Of a stretch of DNA of 64,000 nt, positions 17,879-26,412 are shown in pieces (position 1 is the stretch's first letter; each line of letters begins with the position of its first letter). The stretch comes from Bradyrhizobium sp. C9 (GTDB lineage Bacteria > Pseudomonadota > Alphaproteobacteria > Rhizobiales > Xanthobacteraceae), in assembly GCF_002532045.1 (NCBI RefSeq), contig NZ_NWTG01000003.1, positions 434,001-498,000 on the forward strand, read 5' to 3'. Position numbers and translations under genes: made by a program. The notes under the pieces are model-generated. The model did not search any database. It had not been told where the DNA came from and saw only the letters and a program-made list of their open reading frames with translations.

Positions 17879-18850
17879 TTATTCGGCCTTGATGCCCGCG
17901 TCTTGGATCACCTTGCGCCAGCGCGCCTCCTCAGCCGTGAAGTAGCGGTCGAGCTCGGCCGGGGGCCGTGCCACCATCACGAGACCCTCGTTGACGCTGA
18001 GCTTCCTGAAGGCCTCGGCCTGCACGGCCTTGGCCGCTGATTTGTTGAGGCGGTCGATGATGTCGGGCGGCGTGTTCGCAGGTGCGTAAAGGCCGTACCA
18101 GGATTCCGCGGCGTAGCCCGGCACGCCGGCTTCCGACACCGTCGGCAATTGCGGGAACGACGCCGAACGCTCCGCCGAGGTCACCCCGATCGCGCGCAGC
18201 TGGCCGGCCTCGACCGACGACGCACAGCTTGCCACCGTCGTGAACATCACCTGGATCTGGCCGCCCAAGAGGTCGGTGATCGCAGGCGCCGCGCCCTTGT
18301 AGGGCACGGTGGTGAGATTGACGCCCGCCATGTGCTTGAACAATTCGCCGGCCAGATGCGCCGAGGTGCCGGTGCCATAGGTCCCGTAGGACAGTTTTTC
18401 CGGATCGGCCTTCGCAGCCGCGATCAGATCGGCGATCGACTTGATCGGCGAGGAAGGATTGACCACGACGACATTGAACGAGCGCGCCACCAGCGCCACC
18501 GGCGCGAAGTCCTTGCGCGCGTCGTAGGGCAGCTTGGCGTAAAGGCTCGGATTGACCGCGTTGGCGAATGTCGCCATCAGCAGCGTGTAGCCGTCGGGTG
18601 GGCTCGCGGCGACGCTTTGCGTGCCGATGATGGTGCCCGCCCCCGGCTTGTTCTCGATGATGACGGTGACGCCGAGATCCTTCTGCATCTCCTGCGCCAG
18701 CGTGCGCGCCACGACATCGGTGCCGCCGCCCGGCGCGAACGGCACCACGATTTTGATGACATGATCGGGATAGCCGGCATGCGCCGGCGCCTGCGGCAGC
18801 ATGTTTGCTGCGATCGCGAACAGGATGGCGGTCAAGACACGAAGCGGCAT
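17879..18850 (-). CDS. Bug/TctC-family tripartite tricarboxylate transporter substrate-binding protein
   Basis: A 323-residue periplasmic binding protein with a cleavable signal peptide (hydrophobic residues 4-17, then PAHAGYP). Bug-family hallmarks are IVVPFAPGGGTDVVARTLAQ, VIIENKPGAGTIIGTQSVA, PPDGYTLLMATFANAVNPS, LSYGTYGTGTSAHLAGELF and VPYKGAAPAITDLLGGQIQV. The ligand is usually a carboxylate and cannot be told here. No TctA/TctB genes are adjacent, so it is an orphan Bug protein, as is common in betaproteobacteria and Bradyrhizobium. It lies downstream of the symporter pair on the same side of a repeat, but as a separate unit. Confidence 0.9.
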   Translation of the reverse strand: MPLRVLTAILFAIAANMLPQAPAHAGYPDHVIKIVVPFAPGGGTDVVARTLAQEMQKDLGVTVIIENKPGAGTIIGTQSVAASPPDGYTLLMATFANAVNPSLYAKLPYDARKDFAPVALVARSFNVVVVNPSSPIKSIADLIAAAKADPEKLSYGTYGTGTSAHLAGELFKHMAGVNLTTVPYKGAAPAITDLLGGQIQVMFTTVASCASSVEAGQLRAIGVTSAERSASFPQLPTVSEAGVPGYAAESWYGLYAPANTPPDIIDRLNKSAAKAVQAEAFRKLSVNEGLVMVARPPAELDRYFTAEEARWRKVIQDAGIKAE

Positions 18851-18949
18851 GGCAGGCCCCGGCGGCGAGTGAGGTGACCTTCATACACGTTGGCGCCATG
18901 CAACGGATGCCAGGCGGTCATGACGAGCCAAGCGCTGCGCTGCCAGTCC

Positions 18950-19050
18950 CGTCACCCTGAGGAGCGCGAAGCGCGTCTCGAAGGGTCGACGGCTACCAGC
19001 CGGGCCGTGCATCCTTCGAGACGCCGCTGCGCGGCTCCTCAGGATGATGG
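18950..19050. repeat. Family A palindromic element, copy 2
   Basis: Left arm CGTCACCCTGAGGAGCGCG and right arm GCGGCTCCTCAGGATGATGG, with inner TCTCGAAGGGTCGACGGC against GCATCCTTCGAGACG. It sits between the Bug gene promoter and the 3' end of the LysR gene. Confidence 0.8.
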
Positions 19051-19085
19051 TGATAGATTTACGTGCGATATTATTTCCGCGCCCA

Positions 19086-19997
19086 TCACGAATACGGATT
19101 GATCAGCTTCTGCTGCTCGGTGGCGTGGTGCACCAGGAGGTCGATGAAGACGCGCACCTTCGCCGAGAGGTGATGGCGGTGCGGGTAGATCGCGTTCATC
19201 GTGAGCTCGACCGGCCGGTATTCGGGCAGCAGCCGAACCAGCTTCCCCGATTCGAGTTCGTCACGGACCAGGAAGCCCGCCGCGAGGAACACGCCGACGC
19301 CGGCGAGCGCCGCGAGTTTCAGCGTCTCGCCGCTGTTGGAGACCAGATTGCCCGCCACCCTCACCGCTGCCGGCGCGCCTTTGCGGTCGACGAAATGCCA
19401 CTCGTCACCGAACGGGTAGTTGATATGGCGAACGCAGTTGCGGGTCGTGAGATCGGCGAGCTGTTCCGGTTTGCCATGCGCCGCGACGTAGTCGTGCGAA
19501 CAGCACAGCACGTGGCGCCAGGTGGCGATGCGGCGCACGATCAGCGCGGAATCGCGCGGCGGGATCATCTGCACGGCGAGATCGAAATTTTCGTCGAGCA
19601 GGTCGGCCGAGCGTTCGCCGATCATCAGGTCGACCTTGACCTCAGGATAGGTCGCCAGGAACTCGGCCACCGTCGATGACAGGAACTGGACCAGATGGGT
19701 GTTGGTGAAGATGCGCAGCGTGCCGCGCGGCACCGATTGCTGCGCGCCCGCGACCTCGTCGGCCTGCTCGATGTCGGCGAGAATCTGGATGCAGCGGTCG
19801 TAATAGGCCTGGCCGACCTCGGTGAGGCTGACCTTGCGCGTGGTGCGGTTGAGCAGCCGGGCGCCGAGCCGGTCCTCCAGCGACTGGACGTGGTTGCTCA
19901 CCATGGTGGTGGACATATTGAGCTTGCGGCCGGCGGCGGAAAAGCCGCCGGAATCCACGACCCGGACGAAGGCGGTCAAACTGGTCAGGCGATCCAT
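19086..19997 (-). CDS. LysR-family regulator of the divergent EmrAB-type efflux locus
   Basis: A 303-residue LysR regulator. The DNA-binding part includes FSAAGRKLNMSTTMVSNHVQ and LEDRLGARLLNRTTRKVSLT; the effector domain has LRIFTNTHLVQFLSSTVAEF and FDLAVQMIPPRDSALIVRR, typical of the CrgA-like class. It is divergent from the membrane fusion protein gene at 20140, and the 142-base gap holds GGATTATC and TGATAAT repeats, the probable operator. It is therefore the likely local regulator of the efflux genes. The inducer is unknown. The ribosome site is weak, so the start at 19997 rests mainly on family length. Confidence 0.9.
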   Translation of the reverse strand: MDRLTSLTAFVRVVDSGGFSAAGRKLNMSTTMVSNHVQSLEDRLGARLLNRTTRKVSLTEVGQAYYDRCIQILADIEQADEVAGAQQSVPRGTLRIFTNTHLVQFLSSTVAEFLATYPEVKVDLMIGERSADLLDENFDLAVQMIPPRDSALIVRRIATWRHVLCCSHDYVAAHGKPEQLADLTTRNCVRHINYPFGDEWHFVDRKGAPAAVRVAGNLVSNSGETLKLAALAGVGVFLAAGFLVRDELESGKLVRLLPEYRPVELTMNAIYPHRHHLSAKVRVFIDLLVHHATEQQKLINPYS

Positions 19998-20009
19998 GTA
20001 ACAAGGTCC

Positions 20010-20058
20010 GGATTATCAGCGCTGGCTTGATAATGCTTCCAGTTTTATCGGGATTATC
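20010..20058. promoter_or_regulatory. Probable LysR operator upstream of the EmrA-type gene
   Basis: The 49-base block starts GGATTATCA and ends GATTATC. Within it an inverted repeat ATTATCA-N9-TGATAAT (20012-20034) has LysR-type character, and CTTCCAGT follows. The same block, with identical spacing, recurs at 21523-21571 before the EmrB-type gene. Its position between the divergent LysR and efflux genes suggests operator and promoter function. Confidence 0.55.
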
Positions 20059-20139
20059 ACAGCGGGGAGGACATTGCATCTAAGGGCCGTATCCGGCGCC
20101 CTTTCTGGAAGGACGCGAATGTTCGGCCAGGAGACAATC

Positions 20140-21288
20140 ATGTCGACCACAACCTATGTTCCTGAAGAATCAACCAAAATCGGCCTCCGCCTGTCGCGGC
20201 GGACGGTCAAGCGGGTGACGCTTGGGCTGGCCGCCGTGCTCGGCGTCGCCGTGGCCAGCGACTTCGGCTACGACTACCTCACCACCGGCCGCTATCTCGA
20301 ATCGACCGACGACGCCTATGTGAAGGCGGACTCCACGATCATCGCCCCGAAAGTGTCGGGCTACATCGCCCGCGTGCTGGTGACCGACAACCAGCCGGTG
20401 AAGGCCGGCCAGCTGCTGGCCGAGATCGACGACCGCGACTACCGCACCGCGCTCGGTCAGGCCAAGGCCGATGTCGACGCGGCCAACGCCTCCGTGCGCA
20501 ACCTCGATGCCCAACTCGAGTTGCAACAGCCGATTATCGACCAGAGCACTGCCGACGTCACCGCCGCCGAGGCCAATCTGAAATTCGCCCAGGAGGAGCA
20601 GAGCCGCTACGACGGGCTGATGAAGTCCGGCTCCGGCACCATTCAACGCGCGCAGCAGACCGATGCGGCGCTGCGCAGCAACACCGCACAGTTGCAGCAC
20701 GCGAAGTCGGCACTGTCGGCGGCGCAGCGCAAGGTCGACGTGCTGATCACACAGCGCGCTCAGGCCACAGCTCAGGCTGATCGCGCGCGCGCAGTCGAAC
20801 AGCAGGCCGAGCTGAACCTGTCCTACGCACGGATCACCGCGCCGGTCGACGGCACCGTCGGCGCCCGCACGCTCCGGGTCGGCCAATATGTGCAGGCCGG
20901 CACCCAGCTGATGGCGGTAGTGCCGCTCGATGCGGTCTATGTGGTCGCCAATTTCAAGGAGACGCAGCTGACCCATGTGCGCAACGGCCAGCCGGTCAAG
21001 CTCACCGTCGACAGTTTTCACGGCACCACGCTGAAGGGCCATGTCGACAGCCTGTCACCGGCCAGCGGCCTCGAATTCGCGCTGCTGCCACCCGACAACG
21101 CCACCGGCAATTTCACCAAGATCGTGCAGCGTGTGCCGGTGAAGATCGTGCTCGACGATCACAGCCTCACCGGCCTGCTGCGGCCCGGCATGTCGGCGAT
21201 CCCGACCGTCAACACCAAGGCGACCGTGCTGGCCGAGCGGGAAGAGAAGCGGCAGTTGGCGTCGGCGGCGCGGCCGAGCGGCGGCTAG
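20140..21288 (+). CDS. EmrA/HlyD-type periplasmic adaptor (membrane fusion) protein
   Basis: A 382-residue adaptor with one N-terminal membrane helix (about residues 25-45) and a periplasmic body. Visible are the first half of the biotinyl-lipoyl-like domain (STDDAYVKADSTIIAPKVSG), DNQPVKAGQLLAEIDDRDY, a long coiled coil of about 120 residues (QAKADVDAANASVR to ARAVEQQAELNLS), and the second lipoyl half YARITAPVDGTVGARTLRVG. This links an inner-membrane MFS pump to an outer-membrane channel. The ATG at 20140 with CAGGAGA is the start. The pump gene follows, but 332 bases away across a repeat. No outer-membrane factor is encoded nearby. Confidence 0.92.
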   Translation: MSTTTYVPEESTKIGLRLSRRTVKRVTLGLAAVLGVAVASDFGYDYLTTGRYLESTDDAYVKADSTIIAPKVSGYIARVLVTDNQPVKAGQLLAEIDDRDYRTALGQAKADVDAANASVRNLDAQLELQQPIIDQSTADVTAAEANLKFAQEEQSRYDGLMKSGSGTIQRAQQTDAALRSNTAQLQHAKSALSAAQRKVDVLITQRAQATAQADRARAVEQQAELNLSYARITAPVDGTVGARTLRVGQYVQAGTQLMAVVPLDAVYVVANFKETQLTHVRNGQPVKLTVDSFHGTTLKGHVDSLSPASGLEFALLPPDNATGNFTKIVQRVPVKIVLDDHSLTGLLRPGMSAIPTVNTKATVLAEREEKRQLASAARPSGG

Positions 21289-21356
21289 CGCCCAACAGCT
21301 TCGACTGGTTTGACGCGATCGATCGTGAAGATCGATCGCGTTTTGCTGTCCGGAAC

Positions 21357-21490
21357 CCCTCTTCGCCTCTACCGCTTGCGGGGGAGGCCGGATTGCATCG
21401 CAGATGCAATCCGGGTGGGGGCTCTCTCCACGATGTGACTCGCGGAGAGAGCCCCCACCCCGCCCTCCCCCGCAAGCGGGAGAGGGAGCC
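21357..21490. repeat. Family B palindromic element between the EmrA- and EmrB-type genes
   Basis: CCGCTTGCGGGGGAGGCCGG on the left pairs with CCCTCCCCCGCAAGCGGGAG on the right, with inner stems ATTGCATC-GCA-GATGCAAT and CTCTCTCC/GGAGAGAG. It fills a large part of the 332-base gap between the two efflux genes; the rest holds an operator-like block and no gene. Confidence 0.8.
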
Positions 21491-21522
21491 TGGCAAGCAT
21501 GCCCGCCTCACGAACCGACGGC

Positions 21523-21571
21523 GGATTATCAATTTCTGCCGGACAATCCTTCCAGTCTTTCCCAGATTATC
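21523..21571 (+). promoter_or_regulatory. Second copy of the LysR-operator-like block, upstream of the EmrB-type gene
   Basis: This 49-base block begins GGATTATCA, has GACAATCCTTCCAGT in the middle and ends GATTATC. It matches the block at 20010-20058 at about 34 of 49 positions in my hand alignment, with no gaps. It suggests that the pump gene has its own LysR-controlled promoter behind the palindromic element. Confidence 0.5.
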
Positions 21572-21620
21572 GAAACCGGCCGCCTAATCCATGTTGTGCG
21601 GGCAAGCAAGGACGATCCCG

Positions 21621-23231
21621 ATGACCACGCTCCAATCCATAGCCAACGCTGCCGATCTCCCCTCCCCCGCTGCGCCTGCGACACCCGCGATCCCGACCAG
21701 GACCTGGATCGCGGTGGTCGGCGCCACGCTCGGCGCCTTCATGGCGGTGCTCAACATCCAGATCGTCAACGCCTCGCTTGCCGACATCCAAGGCGGCATT
21801 GGCGCGGGCATCGATGACGGCGGCTGGATTTCGACCTCCTATCTGATCGCCGAGATCGTGGTGATCCCGCTTTCCGGCTGGCTCGCGCAGGTGTTCTCGG
21901 TGCGCATCTATCTGCTCACCAATGCGTTCCTGTTCCTGGTGTTCTCAGGCGCCTGCGCGCTGGCGCAGGACCTGCCGCAGATGATCGCGCTGCGCGCCGT
22001 GCAGGGCTTCACCGGCGGCGTGCTGATCCCGATGGCATTCACGCTGATCATCACGCTGCTGCCGAAGGCAAAGCAGCCGATCGGGCTGGCGCTGTTCGCG
22101 CTGTCGGCGACGTTCGCGCCGGCGATCGGCCCGACCATCGGCGGCTATCTCACCGAGAATTGGGGCTGGCAGTACATCTTCTATGTCAACCTGGTGCCCG
22201 GCGCCGTGATGATCGCGATGCTGTACGTCTCGCTCGATCCGAGCCCGATGAAGCTGTCGCTGATCCGCCAGGGCGACTGGCTCGGCATCATCACCATGGC
22301 GATCGGCCTCGCTGCGCTGCAGACCGTGCTGGAAGAGGGCAACAAGGACGACTGGTTCGGCTCGCCTTTCATCGTCCGCCTGTCGGTGATCGCAGCCGTG
22401 GCGCTGGTCGCCTTCCTGATCGTCGAATTCACCGTCGAGAAGCCGCTGCTCAATCTGCGCTTGCTTGCCCGCCGCAATTTCGGCTTCGGCATGCTGGCCA
22501 ACTTCCTGCTCGGCATCGCGCTGTACGGCTCGGTGTTCATCCTGCCGCAATATCTGTCGCGCATCCAGGGCTACAACGCCGAGCAGATCGGCATGGTGCT
22601 GGCCTGGACCGGCCTGCCGCAGCTCGTGCTGATCCCGCTTGTGCCGCGGCTGATGCGGCGCTTCGACCCGCGTATCGTCATCGGTGTCGGATTTGCACTG
22701 TTCGCCGGCTCCAACTTCATGAACATCTACATGACCAACGACTATGCGGCCGATCAGCTGCTCTGGCCCAACGTCGTCCGCGCCGTCGGTCAGGCGCTGG
22801 CATTCGCGCCACTGTCGGCGGTTGCGACGGCTGGAATTGAGGCGGAGAATGCCGGATCGGCGTCGGCGTTGTTCAACATGATGCGCAACCTCGGCGGCGC
22901 CATCGGCATTGCCGCGCTGCAGACACTGCTGACCAAACGCGAGCAATATCACTCCAACGTGCTGATGCAGTCGGTCTCCATGCTGGAACAGGCGACCCGG
23001 ACGCGGATCGAGGGATTGACCCAGTATTTCCTGAACCACGGCGTCGCCGATCCGGCCGCCGCCACCCACCGCGCGATCGCTGCGATCGGCAACGTCGTGC
23101 AGAAGCAGGCCTACATCCTCGCCTTCAGCGACACCTTCTATCTGCTCGGCGTGGCGCTGATCGTGGCACTGGTGGCGGCGCTGTTCCTGAAGAAGCCGGG
23201 CCAACTCGCTGGCGGCGGCGGTGCACACTAG
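21621..23231 (+). CDS. EmrB/DHA2-family MFS multidrug efflux pump
   Basis: A 536-residue, 14-helix major facilitator of the DHA2 drug:proton antiporter family. Family motifs are FMAVLNIQIVNASLADIQGG in helix 1, GWISTSYLIAEIVVIPLSGW, GFTGGVLIPMAFTLI and PAIGPTIGGYLTENWGWQYI (motif C region). An aligned ATG at 21621 has AAGGA nine bases before it; the earlier ATG at 21591 is less well placed. It works with the EmrA-type adaptor encoded just upstream. Substrates cannot be read from sequence, but DHA2 pumps export hydrophobic toxicants. Confidence 0.92.
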   Translation: MTTLQSIANAADLPSPAAPATPAIPTRTWIAVVGATLGAFMAVLNIQIVNASLADIQGGIGAGIDDGGWISTSYLIAEIVVIPLSGWLAQVFSVRIYLLTNAFLFLVFSGACALAQDLPQMIALRAVQGFTGGVLIPMAFTLIITLLPKAKQPIGLALFALSATFAPAIGPTIGGYLTENWGWQYIFYVNLVPGAVMIAMLYVSLDPSPMKLSLIRQGDWLGIITMAIGLAALQTVLEEGNKDDWFGSPFIVRLSVIAAVALVAFLIVEFTVEKPLLNLRLLARRNFGFGMLANFLLGIALYGSVFILPQYLSRIQGYNAEQIGMVLAWTGLPQLVLIPLVPRLMRRFDPRIVIGVGFALFAGSNFMNIYMTNDYAADQLLWPNVVRAVGQALAFAPLSAVATAGIEAENAGSASALFNMMRNLGGAIGIAALQTLLTKREQYHSNVLMQSVSMLEQATRTRIEGLTQYFLNHGVADPAAATHRAIAAIGNVVQKQAYILAFSDTFYLLGVALIVALVAALFLKKPGQLAGGGGAH

Positions 23232-23267
23232 CCCTTTTTACCGAACCCATAACCAAGGAGAATGACC

Positions 23268-23726
23268 ATGAAACCCCGCATGAATTTCTACCAGGCAGCC
23301 CCCGAGACGATCAAATCGCTGGTTGCAGTCGAAGGCCAGATCACGGCGAGTGGTCTGGAGCAATCGCTGATCGAGCTGGTCAAGACCCGCGCCTCGCAGA
23401 TCAACGGCTGCGCCTACTGCATCAACATGCACACCGAGGACGCCCGCAAGCACGGCGAGACCGAGCAGCGGCTCTATCTGCTCAACGCCTGGCGCGAGTC
23501 GCCGCTCTACAGCGAACGCGAGCGCGCCGCGCTGGCCTGGACCGAAGCGCTGACGCTGATTGCAGAGACGCATGCGCCCGACGCCGACTACGAGGCGGTG
23601 CGCGCGCAGTTCACGGACAGCGAGCTGGTCAACCTGACCACGCTGATCGGCGCCATCAATGCCTGGAACCGGATCGCGATCGGCTTCCGCGCAGTGCATC
23701 CGGTGAAGGTGAAGGTCGCGGCGTGA
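23268..23726 (+). CDS. AhpD-like carboxymuconolactone-decarboxylase-family protein
   Basis: A 152-residue all-helical protein with the AhpD-type redox motif EL(V)KTRASQINGCAYCINMH, a CxxC followed by a His. This marks the peroxidase-associated branch of the family rather than true carboxymuconolactone decarboxylase. The AAGGAG ribosome site fits the second ATG at 23268 better than the one at 23262. It sits 36 bases after the pump gene and is probably co-expressed with it, suggesting that the efflux locus responds to an electrophile or oxidant (inferred). Confidence 0.86.
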   Translation: MKPRMNFYQAAPETIKSLVAVEGQITASGLEQSLIELVKTRASQINGCAYCINMHTEDARKHGETEQRLYLLNAWRESPLYSERERAALAWTEALTLIAETHAPDADYEAVRAQFTDSELVNLTTLIGAINAWNRIAIGFRAVHPVKVKVAA

Positions 23727-23752
23727 GGACGATACTGTCCGCCATATTCTCC

Positions 23753-23862
23753 GCTGTCATGCCCCGCTTCATGCGGGGCATCCAGTACGCCGCGGCCCTT
23801 CGGCTCAAGCACCGCGGTCTCTGGAATACTGGATCGCCCGGTCGAGCCGCGCGATGACAGCG
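23753..23862. repeat. Imperfect-palindrome element (GCTGTCATGCCCCGC family)
   Basis: GCTGTCATGCCCCGCTTCAT is followed by GCGGGGCATCCAGTA, then CCGCGG...CCGCGG, TACTGGATCGCCCGG and GCGATGACAGC. Outer and inner arms are inverted copies. It lies between the convergent AhpD-like and aminotransferase genes and could act as a two-way terminator. Confidence 0.7.
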
Positions 23863-23876
23863 CGGATGGGGACGGA

Positions 23877-24737
23877 TCAAACCGCCGTCGCGCGGGCGAA
23901 CTCGACATAGATCTCGCGCAGGCGGTCGGTGATCGGGCCGACCTTGCCGCTGCCGACCTTCTTGCCGTCGATCGCGACCACGCCCTGCACGAACACCGAG
24001 GCGCTGGTGATGAAGGCTTCCTTGGCGGCGAGCGCTTCCTCGACCGTGAAGGCGCGCTCCTCGATCCGAAGCTGACGCTCCTCGGCGAGCTTGACCACCG
24101 CCTTGCGGGTGCAGCCGGGCAGGATCTCGTTGCCATTCTGGCGGGTCACGATCACGTCGTCCTGGGTGACGATGAAGGACGAGGACGAGCCGCCCTCGGT
24201 GACCTTGCCGTCCTCGATCATCCAGGCTTCGCCGGCGCCGGCCGCGGCCGCCGCCTGCTTGGCCAGCACCTGCGCCAAGAGCGCCACGCTCTTGATGTCG
24301 CGCCGCTCCCAGCGGATGTCGGGCACCGTGATGACGTTGATGCCGGTCTTCGCCGACGGGGCGTTGATGATGTCCTTTTCCGAGGTGAACATCACAAGGG
24401 TCGGTTTGACGTCGGCCTTCGGGAAGGCGAAGTCGCGCCCCTTGTCGGCGCCGCGGGTGACCTCGAGATAAACCATACCGTTGACGAGGTCGTTGCGCTT
24501 GACCAGCTCCTTCTGGATCTCCTCGATCCGCTCCAGCGTCTCGGGGAGCGCGAGCTGGATCTCGCCGACCGAGCGCTTCAGCCGCGCCAGATGCGAGGCA
24601 TTGTCGATCAGCTTGCCCTCGAGCACCGCCGCCACCTCGTAGATGCCGTCGGCGAACAGGAATCCGCGGTCGAACACCGAGACCTTGGCCTCCGAATGCG
24701 GCACGAACGAGCCGTTGACGTAAGCGATCTTTTCCAC
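23877..24737 (-). CDS. D-amino-acid transaminase-like class IV PLP aminotransferase
   Basis: A 286-residue fold-type IV aminotransferase. Recognisable segments are VSVFDRGFLFADGIYEV near the N-terminus, RWERRDIKSVALL with the probable PLP lysine, and the TEGGSSSSFIV cofactor-phosphate region. LPGCTRKAVVKLA and ITSASVFVQGVVAIDG follow. The pattern favours D-alanine transaminase over branched-chain or aminodeoxychorismate enzymes. The start is a GTG at 24737 preceded by AGGAG at seven bases; the open frame runs much further upstream, but that part overlaps a repeat and the ABC gene. It is the probable next gene downstream of an amino-acid ABC transporter, separated by a repeat. Confidence 0.85.
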   Translation of the reverse strand: MEKIAYVNGSFVPHSEAKVSVFDRGFLFADGIYEVAAVLEGKLIDNASHLARLKRSVGEIQLALPETLERIEEIQKELVKRNDLVNGMVYLEVTRGADKGRDFAFPKADVKPTLVMFTSEKDIINAPSAKTGINVITVPDIRWERRDIKSVALLAQVLAKQAAAAAGAGEAWMIEDGKVTEGGSSSSFIVTQDDVIVTRQNGNEILPGCTRKAVVKLAEERQLRIEERAFTVEEALAAKEAFITSASVFVQGVVAIDGKKVGSGKVGPITDRLREIYVEFARATAV

Positions 24738-24810
24738 GCGAGTTCTCCTGCGGACGAAGGGGAGTTTCAGGCCTTCGTATACGCAAATTGTTAACGGGGG
24801 AAAACCCTCC

Positions 24811-24944
24811 ACCGTCAGCCCCGCGTAAAGGCTTCGCCTTTGTCGCTGGAGGAGCGCGCCTTGCGCGCGTTTCGAAGGGTCGACGGCCCCGCTGGCGGCC
24901 GTGCATCCTTCGAGACGCCGCTCCGCGGCTCCTCGGGATGACGG
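24811..24944. repeat. Family A palindromic element, copy 3 (composite)
   Basis: The right half (TCGAAGGGTCGACGGCC ... GCATCCTTCGAGACG ... CCTCGGGATGACGG) is typical of family A. The left arm is different (CACCGTCAGCCCCGCGTAAAG ... TTGTCGCTGGAGGAGCG), as in copy 4 reversed, so this looks like a hybrid variant. It separates the ABC transporter genes from the aminotransferase gene. Confidence 0.7.
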
Positions 24945-24963
24945 GTCTGGCCGGTGCAGCGCC

Positions 24964-25695
24964 TCAGTGCTGCAAGATCTTCGACAGGAACTTCTGCGCG
25001 CGGTCGCTGCGAGGCGTGCCGAAGAAGTCAGCCTTCTTGGCGTCCTCGACGATCTCGCCGCGGTCCATGAAGATGACGCGGTCGGCGACCTTGTTGGCAA
25101 AGCCCATTTCGTGGGTCACCACCATCATGGTCATGCCCTCGCGGGCGAGGTCGACCATGACGTCGAGCACCTCGCTGATCATTTCCGGATCGAGCGCCGA
25201 GGTCGGCTCGTCGAACAGCATCGCGATCGGGTCCATCGCCAGCGCGCGGGCGATCGCGACGCGTTGCTGCTGACCGCCGGACAATTCGGCGGGAAACTTC
25301 TTGGCGTGGTCCTTCAGCCCGACGCGCTCCAGGAGCTTCATGCCCTTGGCGGTGGCATCGTCATGCTTTCGGCCCAGTACCTTCTCCTGCGCGAGGCGGA
25401 GATTGTCGATGATGCGTAGATGCGGGAACAGCTCGAAGTGCTGGAACACCATGCCGACGCGCGAGCGCAGCTTCGGCAGGTCGGTCTTGGGATCATTGAC
25501 CTTGATGCCGTCGAGCGTGATGTCACCGTCCTGGATCGGCTCCAGCGCGTTGACGCATTTGATCAGCGTCGACTTTCCCGAGCCGGACGGGCCGCAGACC
25601 ACGACCACCTCGCCCTTGGCGACGCTGGTGGTGCAGTCCTTCAGCACCTGGAAGGTCGGCCCGTACCATTTATTGACGTGATTGATCTCGATCAT
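24964..25695 (-). CDS. Polar amino-acid ABC transporter ATP-binding protein (GlnQ/AapP type)
   Basis: A 243-residue ATPase with all expected motifs: Walker [15 protein letters not shown]-loop in [14 protein letters not shown], signature [15 protein letters not shown], Walker [15 protein letters not shown] and the switch His in VTHEMGFA. It energises import by the two permeases encoded just upstream on the same strand; it starts 18 bases after the second permease gene ends. The subfamily (PAAT) usually imports glutamate, aspartate, glutamine or general L-amino acids. Confidence 0.95.
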   Translation of the reverse strand: MIEINHVNKWYGPTFQVLKDCTTSVAKGEVVVVCGPSGSGKSTLIKCVNALEPIQDGDITLDGIKVNDPKTDLPKLRSRVGMVFQHFELFPHLRIIDNLRLAQEKVLGRKHDDATAKGMKLLERVGLKDHAKKFPAELSGGQQQRVAIARALAMDPIAMLFDEPTSALDPEMISEVLDVMVDLAREGMTMMVVTHEMGFANKVADRVIFMDRGEIVEDAKKADFFGTPRSDRAQKFLSKILQH

Positions 25696-25713
25696 GATGG
25701 CTCAGCTTGTTGT

Positions 25714-26412
25714 TCAGCGAACAATGGCGATCCGCGACTGCAGGCGGCGGACGCCGAAAGACGCGACACAGGAAATGACGAAGTAGACCAGCGCGGCGAA
25801 CAGGTACATTTCAACCAGACGGCCGTCGCGCTGCGCGACCTTGCTGGCGGCGCCGAGGAAATCCGGGATCGACAGCACGTACACCAGCGAGGTGTCCTGG
25901 AACAGCACGATGGTCTGCGTCAGCAGCACCGGCAGCATGTTGCGGAACGCCTGCGGCAGCACGACGTAGCGCATCGACTGCGCGTAGGTCAGGCCGAGCG
26001 CACTGGCCGCGGCCGGCTGGCCGCGCGAGATCGACTGGATGCCGGCGCGCATGATCTCGGAGAAATAGGCCGCCTCGAACGCGATGAAGGTGATCAGCGA
26101 GGAAGCGAAGGCACCGACCGAGATCGGCCGCGATGCGCCGGTCAGCCACTGCCCGATGTAGGGCACCAGGAAGTAGAACCAGAAGATCACCAGCACCAGC
26201 GGCAGCGAGCGGATGAAGTCGACGTAGAAGCCCGCGATGCGCCCGAGCACCTTGTAGCTCGACAGCCGCATCAGGGCGATCAGGGTGCCGAACACGAGGC
26301 CGCCGAATGCCGCGAGCGCCGTCAAGGTCAGCGTGAAGCGCATACCCTCCAGGAACAGATAGGGCAGCGAGCGGCGGATGACGTCGAAATCGAGATTGCC
26401 GAGCATCGTCAT
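25714..26412 (-). CDS. Polar amino-acid ABC transporter permease, second subunit (GltK type)
   Basis: A 232-residue permease with five or six helices and the PAAT EAA loop (EIMRAGIQSISRGQPAAASALG, read around residue 130) followed by YVVLPQAFRNMLPVLLTQ. Its ATG overlaps the stop of the preceding permease gene by four bases (ATGA), giving translational coupling. The open frame runs further upstream, but that part is the out-of-frame shadow of the other permease. It forms the channel together with the 26409-27140 product. Confidence 0.95.
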   Translation of the reverse strand: MTMLGNLDFDVIRRSLPYLFLEGMRFTLTLTALAAFGGLVFGTLIALMRLSSYKVLGRIAGFYVDFIRSLPLVLVIFWFYFLVPYIGQWLTGASRPISVGAFASSLITFIAFEAAYFSEIMRAGIQSISRGQPAAASALGLTYAQSMRYVVLPQAFRNMLPVLLTQTIVLFQDTSLVYVLSIPDFLGAASKVAQRDGRLVEMYLFAALVYFVISCVASFGVRRLQSRIAIVR

